From contig CATXEA010000023.1 in NCBI GenBank assembly GCA_958367245.1, positions 1 through 49,920 of the forward strand: DNA of 49,920 nt. Reading direction: 5' to 3'. How positions within the stretch are numbered: position 1 is the stretch's first letter; every line of letters starts with the position of its first letter. Shown in pieces: positions 43,988-49,920 of the stretch. The position numbers and the translations under genes are program-made. This DNA is from an uncultured Blautia sp. Lineage in GTDB: Bacteria; Bacillota; Clostridia; Lachnospirales; Lachnospiraceae. The notes beneath the pieces were generated by a model that was not told the DNA's origin, did not search any database, and saw nothing but the letters and a program-made list of their open reading frames with translations.

Positions 43988-44530
43988 GTGCCATTATCAC
44001 AAGAGAAACTTTACACTGTTGAAGATATTTACAATCTTCCGGAAGGCACCAGGGCTGAACTGATTGACGGTCAGATTTATTACATGGCGCCGCCAAGCCG
44101 CAAGCACCAGCGGATAACCGTAGAATTATCAACCATTATCAATAATTACATTAAAAACCAAAACGGCTCTTGTGAAGTTGACATTGCCCCGTTTGCCGTA
44201 TTTCTCAATGAAAACAGCAGGAACTATGTTGAACCGGATATTTCCGTAATCTGTGATCCAAATAAGCTAAATGATAAAGGCTGTAGCGGCGCACCAGACT
44301 GGATTATTGAAATTGTCTCCCCCGGCAGCAGGCGCATGGACTATTTCACCAAGCTTTTCAAATACCGTAATGCCGGTGTCCGGGAATACTGGATTGTGGA
44401 TCCTGACAAAAATCGAATCATGGTTTATAATTTTGAAACCGAGGATACCGGAGATTATACGTTCTCTGATTCCGTGAAAGCCGGAATTTACAACGATTTC
44501 TTCATTAACTTCTCAGCAATCAGCTTATAA
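43988..44530 (+). CDS. Uma2 family protein (restriction-endonuclease-like fold)
   Basis: The 180-residue protein has the Uma2/DUF820 pattern: YTVEDIYNLPEGTRAELIDG, a central EPDISVIC, and WIIEIVSPGS followed by KLFKYRNAGVREYWIVDP. The fold is PD-(D/E)XK-like; the role in cells is unknown. I prefer the GTG at 43988, spaced from AAAGGA, over an ATG six codons earlier that overlaps the ribosome binding site. Confidence 0.85.
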   Translation: MPLSQEKLYTVEDIYNLPEGTRAELIDGQIYYMAPPSRKHQRITVELSTIINNYIKNQNGSCEVDIAPFAVFLNENSRNYVEPDISVICDPNKLNDKGCSGAPDWIIEIVSPGSRRMDYFTKLFKYRNAGVREYWIVDPDKNRIMVYNFETEDTGDYTFSDSVKAGIYNDFFINFSAISL

Positions 44531-44558
44531 CATTTTCAGACAATCCAGCCTTTTATTT

Positions 44559-44592
44559 AGAACGCTCCGTTCATTTGGTTTTGGAGCGTTCT
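44559..44592. repeat. Palindrome between convergent genes
   Basis: AGAACGCTCC and GGAGCGTTCT form a perfect ten-pair stem around a 14-base loop. No T run follows on either strand, so it may be an intergenic palindrome rather than a typical terminator. Confidence 0.6.
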
Positions 44593-44603
44593 AAGTTAGC
44601 AGG

Positions 44604-45218
44604 TCACTCCTCTCCTGCTGCCAGAAAATCATCACAAAATCGATTCCATTTTTCTTCATATTCACTATGGCAAACCATCACCATATCTTTTGGCGTAAAA
44701 ATTTTCCGTTTTCTTGCTTCCTCTGCAAAGCGAATCGCCCATTCATCCAAAGCTTCTATCACTACTGCACGGACAACGCTCCACTCCTTCATAACTGCAT
44801 AATATAAACGAGTATGTCCATCAAGAGAAATATACCGTCCCTCAAAGCGAAGTACCTGAATAATGATATCCTGCGATTTTTGAATGAAAGTGCTGACAGC
44901 ATCTATCTTGTCTTCATCTATAAAAAACTGTGACGGTTGAATCTCATCTAAACAAATATTCAGCAATTGTTCCTGCGGATATTCTCTGACCAACTGCCCG
45001 TCCATATTATAGAACTTTGTAATATGTGGTGTGAAAAATCGAAAATTTTCAATAATTTCCTGATATATGTGTTTATTCTCTCCACGGATTATTGCTTCAT
45101 GATCAGATATGATTTCCACCTCATAGGGAATATCATCCGCCAAAAAGCATCCATGCTGCAAAAGAACTTTCTCTGAAAACCGTTTATCCACGTAAGAATT
45201 AATCCGTTGAATTTCCAT
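44604..45218 (-). CDS. ParB/Srx-fold-like protein of unknown function
   Basis: The 204-residue protein has a central segment resembling the ParB/Sulfiredoxin fold: LDEIQPSQFFIDEDKI, then a stretch with VLRFEGRYISLDGHTRLYYA, like the DGHHR box of ParB-type proteins. The N-terminal third (GCFLADDIPYEVEIISDHEA) and the C-terminal helical part are not recognised. It could be a nucleotide-dependent enzyme or a DNA-linked protein. GGAGGA is 14 bases upstream of the ATG. Confidence 0.6.
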   Translation of the reverse strand: MEIQRINSYVDKRFSEKVLLQHGCFLADDIPYEVEIISDHEAIIRGENKHIYQEIIENFRFFTPHITKFYNMDGQLVREYPQEQLLNICLDEIQPSQFFIDEDKIDAVSTFIQKSQDIIIQVLRFEGRYISLDGHTRLYYAVMKEWSVVRAVVIEALDEWAIRFAEEARKRKIFTPKDMVMVCHSEYEEKWNRFCDDFLAAGEE

Positions 45219-45280
45219 CTATTAATTTATTTCCTCCACGTATGTCGCTTACCTTTTTTCAAAATTATATAATATAACCT

Positions 45281-45309
45281 TTGAAATTTCCAGTAAATAA
45301 TGGTATACT
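45281..45309 (+). promoter_or_regulatory. Promoter of the 73-residue protein gene
   Basis: TTGAAA (45281-45286), 17 bases and TATACT (45304-45309) lie about 55 bases before the start codon at 45365. Confidence 0.6.
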
Positions 45310-45364
45310 CATCTTATAAAAAAGACCTTTTTAATCAGTTTTCCAAAGAAAGTGAGGCGCATCT

Positions 45365-45586
45365 ATGAACGAATATGAAGTTTTTGTTGAAGAAATCAAT
45401 CCCTGCGGCGGCGAGCAGCATCGCAAAAAATCCGTTCTCGAAGTAGAAGCCGAAAGTCCGGAGGCTTATGTAAAAGAAAACGGAAGGTTTCCCATTATGG
45501 AAAAAATTGATTCTCCTAATGGAGATGTAGTAATTACTACAGGTGACGGAAAAGGCTATCTTGTACGCTATACTTTTACCAAATAA
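45365..45586 (+). CDS. Small conserved-looking acidic protein, function unknown
   Basis: The 73-residue protein is acidic, starts MNEYEVFVEEINPCGG and ends with TGDGKGYLVRYTFTK. The regular beta-strand pattern suggests a small folded domain. No family is recognised. GTGAGG precedes the ATG, a promoter lies upstream and a terminator follows, so it is a real stand-alone gene. Confidence 0.75.
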   Translation: MNEYEVFVEEINPCGGEQHRKKSVLEVEAESPEAYVKENGRFPIMEKIDSPNGDVVITTGDGKGYLVRYTFTK

Positions 45587-45601
45587 GATTATCCCACAGA
45601 C

Positions 45602-45637
45602 CTCCGGTTCCTGATTTTCAGGAATCGGAGATTTTTT
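45602..45637 (+). terminator. Terminator of the 73-residue protein gene
   Basis: The arms CTCCGGTTCCTG/CAGGAATCGGAG pair except for one G-T, followed by a run of six T. Confidence 0.85.
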
Positions 45638-45765
45638 GTAACATTATCACTGACTCTGCCCCTTTGTTTTTGGTATACTAAATCTCAGGAAAACAGGAAA
45701 GTCCCTTGTACGTCACTCGAACGAATTTAAAAGACTTTCCCCATACATATACAGGAGGTTTTATT

Positions 45766-45978
45766 TTGGAAACAAAAATCAGGAAAAAACGGAAAGCATT
45801 TGTAAACAGCCAGGACTGTGTTGCCTGTGGCTGCTGCGTAAAAGTCTGTCCCAAACAGGCAATCTCCATATGGAAAGGTATTTTGGCAAAGGTAAATCCG
45901 GAAACATGTATCGGATGCGGAAAATGCGCAAAAGAATGTCCTGCATCAGTAATCACCATAAAGGAGGTTCAGCCATGA
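45766..45978 (+). CDS. 2[4Fe-4S] ferredoxin
   Basis: The 70-residue protein has two complete cluster motifs, C18-x2-C21-x2-C24-x3-CP and C48-x2-C51-x2-C54-x3-CP, and a basic N-terminus. I start at a TTG at 45766 because AGGAGG lies eight bases upstream; the longer frame back to 45706 is not coding-like. It overlaps the next gene by four bases, so it probably hands electrons to that membrane protein. Confidence 0.88.
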   Translation: METKIRKKRKAFVNSQDCVACGCCVKVCPKQAISIWKGILAKVNPETCIGCGKCAKECPASVITIKEVQP

Positions 45979-46553
45979 AAAAACACTGGTATGATTATCT
46001 CTGGATTTTGTCCCTGACCTATCTGATTCTTGGATTTTTTAATATCCTTTTTGCCTGGCTGGGGCTGCTTTGTTTCTTTATTCCTCTTCTCATCTCCATA
46101 ATCAAAGGAAGTAAAGGTTACTGTAACCGCTATTGTGGAAGAGGACAGTTATTCAGTCTTCTGGGCGGCCGTTTTGGTCTTTCCCGAAAAAAAGATATTC
46201 CTAAATGGATGAAAAGCAAATGGTTCCGCTACGGATTTTTGGTTTTCTTTTTTATCATGTTTTTCCAGATGCTCTGGAATACCTGGCTGGTATTTTCCGG
46301 TGCACAGAATCTCAAGCAGATCGTTACTCTTCTGTGGACTTTTAAAGTTCCGTGGCATTGGGCATATCACGGCACTCTGATCCATCCCGGTGTTGCTCAG
46401 TTTGCCTTTGGATTCTACAGCGTCATGCTCACCTCAACCATTCTTGGGTTTGTTACCATGATTCTGTTTAAACCCCGTAGCTGGTGTGTTTATTGTCCTA
46501 TGGGCACCATGACTCAGCTTATCTGCAAAGCCAGACATCATTCCTTAAAATGA
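45975..46553 (+). CDS. NapH/YccM-like iron-sulfur membrane protein
   Basis: The 192-residue protein has four predicted helices (about 12-45, 87-108, 144-165 and an uncertain one) and cysteine motifs C50-x3-C54 (CNRYCGRGQ) and C171-x2-C174-x9-C184 (CVYCPMGTM). These resemble the 4Fe-4S polyferredoxin-type membrane proteins such as NapH/YccM/CcoG, though shorter. It starts with ATG behind AAGGAGG and overlaps the ferredoxin stop. The pair likely moves electrons through the membrane to an unidentified partner. Confidence 0.8.
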   Translation: MKKHWYDYLWILSLTYLILGFFNILFAWLGLLCFFIPLLISIIKGSKGYCNRYCGRGQLFSLLGGRFGLSRKKDIPKWMKSKWFRYGFLVFFFIMFFQMLWNTWLVFSGAQNLKQIVTLLWTFKVPWHWAYHGTLIHPGVAQFAFGFYSVMLTSTILGFVTMILFKPRSWCVYCPMGTMTQLICKARHHSLK

Positions 46554-46596
46554 TGTCTCCGGCTAGACTTTTCTTAAGTGAACTGGAGGATACTTT

Positions 46597-46983
46597 ATGA
46601 AAAAAATCATTCCCCTTCTGCTTCTTTTGTTTCTTTTTGCCGGATGCGGCGTTTCCGCTGAAACAGGAAGCAGTTATAAACAGATTTCCATGGAAGAAGC
46701 TATTTCCATGATGGAAAAAGAATCGAATTACATTCTTCTGGATGTACGTACTGCAGAGGAATTTGAGGAAAAACACATTCCGGGCGCTATCAATATTCCC
46801 AACGAAACCATTTCCTCAGAAGAACTCCCGGAACTGCCTGACAAAGATCAGTTAATTCTGGTTTACTGCCGCAGCGGAAACCGGAGTAAACAGGCATCCC
46901 GGAAGCTTGCTGAGCAGGGCTATACCAACATTGTGGAATTTGGCGGTATCAATGACTGGCCTTTAGACACTGTTTCCGAATAA
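46597..46983 (+). CDS. Rhodanese-like lipoprotein
   Basis: The 128-residue protein has a lipoprotein signal with lipobox LFAGC (C17), then a rhodanese domain with LLDVRTAEEF and active-site loop CRSGNRS (C91). It is probably bound outside the membrane. Rhodaneses carry sulfur on the active-site Cys. The gene follows the ferredoxin and NapH-like genes on the same strand, 43 bases downstream with CTGGAGG before its ATG, so a sulfur- or redox-related membrane function is likely. Confidence 0.9.
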   Translation: MKKIIPLLLLLFLFAGCGVSAETGSSYKQISMEEAISMMEKESNYILLDVRTAEEFEEKHIPGAINIPNETISSEELPELPDKDQLILVYCRSGNRSKQASRKLAEQGYTNIVEFGGINDWPLDTVSE

Positions 46984-47044
46984 ATTATTATAGTTGAAAA
47001 ACGGTAGAATCCTCCTTATAATAAAAGCATAAAGGAGGAACTGT

Positions 47045-48019
47045 ATGGATACATTATCAGAAGCACTGCACTATACAGATAAAAAAGCGACTTTTGATAC
47101 TAATGCGAAACGTATTCTGGCAAATAAACAGGTACTTGCCAGGATTCTTAAGAAAACAGTCTCCGAATTCAAAGAATTGTCTTTTCCAGAGATTATGAGC
47201 TGTATTGAGGATGAACCTCAAATCAGCACTGTTCTGGTACATCCGGGGATGACCAGTCTTTCCTCCATCACAGGTATGGCTAACGAGGATAAGATTCCGG
47301 GAGAAGGCAATGTTTTCTTTGATATCCGTTTTTACGCAAGGGTTCCTTATCGTAATGATACCGTGAAAATTATCATTAATGTGGAAGCCCAGAAGAACTT
47401 TCACCCGGGCTATTATCTGGAAACCCGGGGTGTGTTCTACTGTGCAAGACTGATATCCGCACAGCTCAATACCGAATTTAAGGAACCGGACTACGATGAA
47501 CTCAAAAAAGTATATTCCATCTGGATATGCTTTGAAAGTACCAGAGAACAGGCAAACGCTATTTCTGAATATAAGATTACAAAACACGATATCCTGAAAG
47601 GAATCCGTGACAACAAAGACGCATATGACAAAATGTCGATTATCATGATCACACTCAATCCGGAGGCTTCTTCCGAAGATCAGTTTATCGATATGTTAAA
47701 CTGTTTGTTCCACGAAAACGACATCAAAACGAAAAAAGAAGCCTTAAGCTCCCAGTACGGGTTTGCAATAAGTGATGATTTTGGAAAGGAGTTGAATTTA
47801 ATGTGTAATTTATCCGAAGCATTAATCGAGAAAGGGATTGAAAAGGGCATTAAACAGGGGCGCTCTGAGGGTCTTATGCAAGGGCGCTCTGAAGGAGAAA
47901 ACCGCCTGCAGCAACTCCTTAGCTGTCTGTTAAAAGCAGGCAGGCACGTAGAACTGGAGGAGATTCTTGCAGGCAATGAACAGCTCAAACAGCAGCTTTA
48001 TAAAGACTTTAAGCTGTAA
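47045..48019 (+). CDS. Rpn-type PD-(D/E)XK nuclease/transposase family protein
   Basis: The 324-residue protein has the PD-(D/E)XK core with D93 and E114-x-Q116 (FFDIRFYARV, NVEAQ), a helical middle and a C-terminus with repeated KQGRSEGLMQGRSEG units typical of Rpn/PDDEXK_2 proteins. These are widespread in gut Clostridia as multi-copy genes and are linked to RecA-independent recombination in the RpnA case. RBS AAAGGAGG precedes the ATG. An identical 5' part lies at 49591. Confidence 0.85.
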   Translation: MDTLSEALHYTDKKATFDTNAKRILANKQVLARILKKTVSEFKELSFPEIMSCIEDEPQISTVLVHPGMTSLSSITGMANEDKIPGEGNVFFDIRFYARVPYRNDTVKIIINVEAQKNFHPGYYLETRGVFYCARLISAQLNTEFKEPDYDELKKVYSIWICFESTREQANAISEYKITKHDILKGIRDNKDAYDKMSIIMITLNPEASSEDQFIDMLNCLFHENDIKTKKEALSSQYGFAISDDFGKELNLMCNLSEALIEKGIEKGIKQGRSEGLMQGRSEGENRLQQLLSCLLKAGRHVELEEILAGNEQLKQQLYKDFKL

Positions 48020-48056
48020 ACCCGAATACTCTGCAGAATTTTTCATAAGAGTATAC

Positions 48057-48094
48057 AAAAATCCCCAGATTCCCGATTTTGGGAAATCTGGGGA
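48057..48094 (-). terminator. Terminator of the MFS gene
   Basis: On the minus strand a stem with TCCCCAGATTTCCC on one arm (one bulged base) is followed by TTTTTG. It also lies beyond the Rpn gene but lacks a T run on that strand. Confidence 0.7.
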
Positions 48095-48124
48095 AAAATA
48101 TTTTATGGGCAAAATGATTCTTTT

Positions 48125-49222
48125 TCAGGAAAACACATAGCCCATAAACGTAGACATTACAATCATCACAACCGAAAACAGAAAAGAACTTACAGAAACA
48201 AGGGTTGCTCTTTGCTCTGAGGGAATCATTTCATTAAGGATTACTCCTGTTCTCACTTCCAGAAAATCATCTGCAAAGGCGCCAATGAAGCCGCCCGCTA
48301 TCATAAGCCATGCTTTTCCTGAAAAAGTCAGGGCAAATGCGCATCCAACTCCGACCATACTGATTCCAAGGAGGTGTCCGTACCTGCTCCTTGGAAAACG
48401 GGAAACCATCTTCGCCCCAAGGGCAGCGCCAAGTTCCATTACAAATAATGCGGGCCCCAGTAACGATGATGGTAAATCCGCCATCGGAAGCTTTGCCTGC
48501 AGAAAAAACAGGACAAGCGTCGCAACGGAACCCACCAGCGAATTGACAATCATAATCATCCTTGCCTTTTTATTCTTAATGAGAAAGCTCCAGCTTTCCC
48601 CGAATACCATCTTAAACCTTTTTGCCACAGGTTCTTTTTTTTCTTCCTTTTGCCTGTGAAAGCTCACTTCCGTAAGTCCAATGGCAGCCAACAGCGCTCC
48701 TGCGCAAAACATTATATCAACTGCATATGCTCTCTGATATCCCAGCAAAAGAGCCAGTCCCGCACATAAGGTTGCCGTTGATTTACTGAGCCTGTAAAGC
48801 ACCATCTCCGTTGATGCAAAACGATTATATGCCTCTTCCTGTCCCGCATATTTCAGGCTGTCATATGCCAATGCTTCTCTTGTCCCCGACGACAGATTAT
48901 AACTCAAGGCGCTGAACCCGATTGCCAGCGCAACTGACCAGAAGCTCTTCGAAAAAATCATCAGAATATCTGACATAAACGAAACAATCCAGCTTATAAT
49001 CAGCGTCTTTTTCCGTCCAAATACATCGGCTGTAGCGCCCGATGGAATCTCAAAACACATACTGACAACGTGGAATATACTCTCCAAAATCCCGATTTCA
49101 AGAAGGGAAAATCCCCTTGCAGCAAGAAGCGCCACCCAAGATGCTCCCGCAATCTGAAAATATCCTATCGCTGTAATTCCATATAATTTTCTGATTTGTT
49201 TTTCTATATTAAATTTATGCAT
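48125..49222 (-). CDS. MFS transporter
   Basis: The 365-residue protein has about 11-12 predicted helices and the MFS loop 2-3 motif in GATADVFGRKKTL. It is probably an efflux or solute carrier; no substrate is evident. Start at the ATG at 49222 (MHKFNIEK) because AAAGGAGA lies seven bases upstream; the upstream TTG would place the ribosome binding site inside the gene. Possible 32-codon ORF upstream. Confidence 0.9.
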   Translation of the reverse strand: MHKFNIEKQIRKLYGITAIGYFQIAGASWVALLAARGFSLLEIGILESIFHVVSMCFEIPSGATADVFGRKKTLIISWIVSFMSDILMIFSKSFWSVALAIGFSALSYNLSSGTREALAYDSLKYAGQEEAYNRFASTEMVLYRLSKSTATLCAGLALLLGYQRAYAVDIMFCAGALLAAIGLTEVSFHRQKEEKKEPVAKRFKMVFGESWSFLIKNKKARMIMIVNSLVGSVATLVLFFLQAKLPMADLPSSLLGPALFVMELGAALGAKMVSRFPRSRYGHLLGISMVGVGCAFALTFSGKAWLMIAGGFIGAFADDFLEVRTGVILNEMIPSEQRATLVSVSSFLFSVVMIVMSTFMGYVFS

Positions 49223-49307
49223 AAAAAATCTCCTTTTCAAACTTTTTAATCATTTGATAAAGGAGATAGCTGCTCAAATATGGATAGGTCCTGTAAAAAT
49301 CTGCTGT

Positions 49308-49406
49308 TTACTTCTTATCTTCTACCCTGAAAAAGAGCGCACTATCCCCGTAAACAGCCATTTTGCAACCATTATCAAGTTGAATTTCCGGTGTTTTCCA
49401 GTACAT
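49308..49406 (-). CDS. Possible 32-residue small protein upstream of the MFS gene
   Basis: On the minus strand an ATG behind AAAGGAAC opens a 32-codon frame (starting MYWKTPEIQLDNGC, ending ALFFRVEDKK). The promoter TTGCGT, 17 bases and TATCAT (49479-49451) lies upstream. It ends 85 bases before the MFS start. It could be a genuine small protein or a leader peptide. No family is recognised. Confidence 0.4.
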   Translation of the reverse strand: MYWKTPEIQLDNGCKMAVYGDSALFFRVEDKK

Positions 49407-49450
49407 AGTCCGTTCCTTTCTTTGAGGATTCTAGTAAAAATTATGGATTT

Positions 49451-49479
49451 ATGATAACATAAACCTGTCTGTGACGCAA
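49451..49479 (-). promoter_or_regulatory. Promoter of the small ORF and MFS gene
   Basis: On the minus strand TTGCGT (49479-49474), 17 bases and TATCAT (49456-49451) lie about 45 bases before the 32-codon ORF. Confidence 0.5.
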
Positions 49480-49590
49480 GCATTGATTTAAAAGTATAAC
49501 AACTTCTAATCATAAAAAGCGAAAAAGATATTGTTATAGTTGAAAAACAATAAAATCCTCCTTATAATAAAAGCATAAAGGAGGAACTGT

Positions 49591-49920
49591 ATGGATACAT
49601 TATCAGAAGCACTGCACTATACAGATAAAAAAGCGACTTTTGATACTAATGCGAAACGTATTCTGGCAAATAAACAGGTACTTGCCAGGATTCTTAAGAA
49701 AACAGTCTCCGAATTCAAAGAATTGTCTTTTCCAGAGATTATGAGCTGTATTGAGGATGAACCTCAAATCAGCACTGTTCTGGTACATCCGGGGATGACC
49801 AGTCTTTCCTCCATCACAGGTATGGCTAACGAGGATAAGATTCCGGGAGAAGGCAATGTTTTCTTTGATATCCGCACAGCTCAATACCGAATTTAAGGAA
49901 CCGGACTACGATGAACTCAA
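49591..49920 (+). pseudogene. Second copy of the Rpn-type gene, broken by a 131-bp deletion (cut by the window edge)
   Basis: The first 275 bases after the ATG match 47045-47319 without a visible difference. At TGATATCCG (49866-49874) the sequence jumps to what follows the second TGATATCCG of the intact copy (47451-47459), so 131 bases are missing. This shifts the frame and stops at 49896, removing E114-x-Q116 of the active site. The region upstream, including the ribosome binding site, is also nearly identical. The rest lies beyond the window. Confidence 0.85.

Overview
The window looks like a chromosomal segment of a spore-forming gut Lachnospiraceae bacterium (class Clostridia). This is an inference from moderate GC, AGGAGG-type ribosome binding sites, an alpha/beta-type small acid-soluble spore protein, AddAB instead of RecBCD, a CIRCE element at clpB, a DUF4250 protein and secreted EF-hand/LRR/fibronectin-III proteins. 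No rRNA, tRNA, CRISPR array or complete prophage was seen.

Layout. (1) 1-2,970 is a small accessory and defence zone: an AbiF-like HEPN gene with a predicted structured RNA upstream, bounded by two 63-bp direct repeats; an orphan UviB/BhlA-type holin-like gene; and a MNT-HEPN toxin-antitoxin pair. (2) 3,030-11,041 is a tandem array of four paralogous secreted proteins. Three of them share a promoter/leader with a covarying hairpin, and an orphan copy of that hairpin lies at 1,965. (3) 11,105-15,599 is a MacB/FtsX-type ABC transporter whose permease carries a huge repetitive coiled coil. (4) 15,656-21,252 holds a SASP gene, an iron alcohol dehydrogenase, a PadR-DUF1700-DUF4097-PspC envelope-stress type operon in which the DUF4097 gene is split by one amber codon, and an RsmF-like rRNA methyltransferase. 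(5) 21,273-28,287 is addB-addA. (6) 28,381-36,063 holds a hairpin element with a small FMN-bind-like membrane protein, a methyltransferase-hslO-nadE operon, a lipoprotein and HelD. (7) 36,198-43,867 holds a MarR-controlled heterodimeric ABC exporter, a DUF4250 gene and CIRCE-controlled clpB. (8) 43,970-49,920 is a second accessory zone: Uma2 and ParB/Srx-like genes, a ferredoxin/NapH-like/rhodanese operon, and an Rpn-type PD-(D/E)XK gene whose nearly identical second copy, at the right edge, is broken by a 131-bp microhomology deletion. An MFS transporter and a possible 32-codon ORF lie between the two copies.

The housekeeping blocks (AddAB, ClpB, Hsp33, NadE, RsmF, HelD) are ordinary. The signals most worth a second look are the repeat-bounded abiF/RNA cassette, the shared leader hairpin of the LRR genes, the amber-split DUF4097 gene, the structured element at 28,381-28,481, and the Rpn duplication. 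All functions are inferred from sequence motifs; no database search was run.
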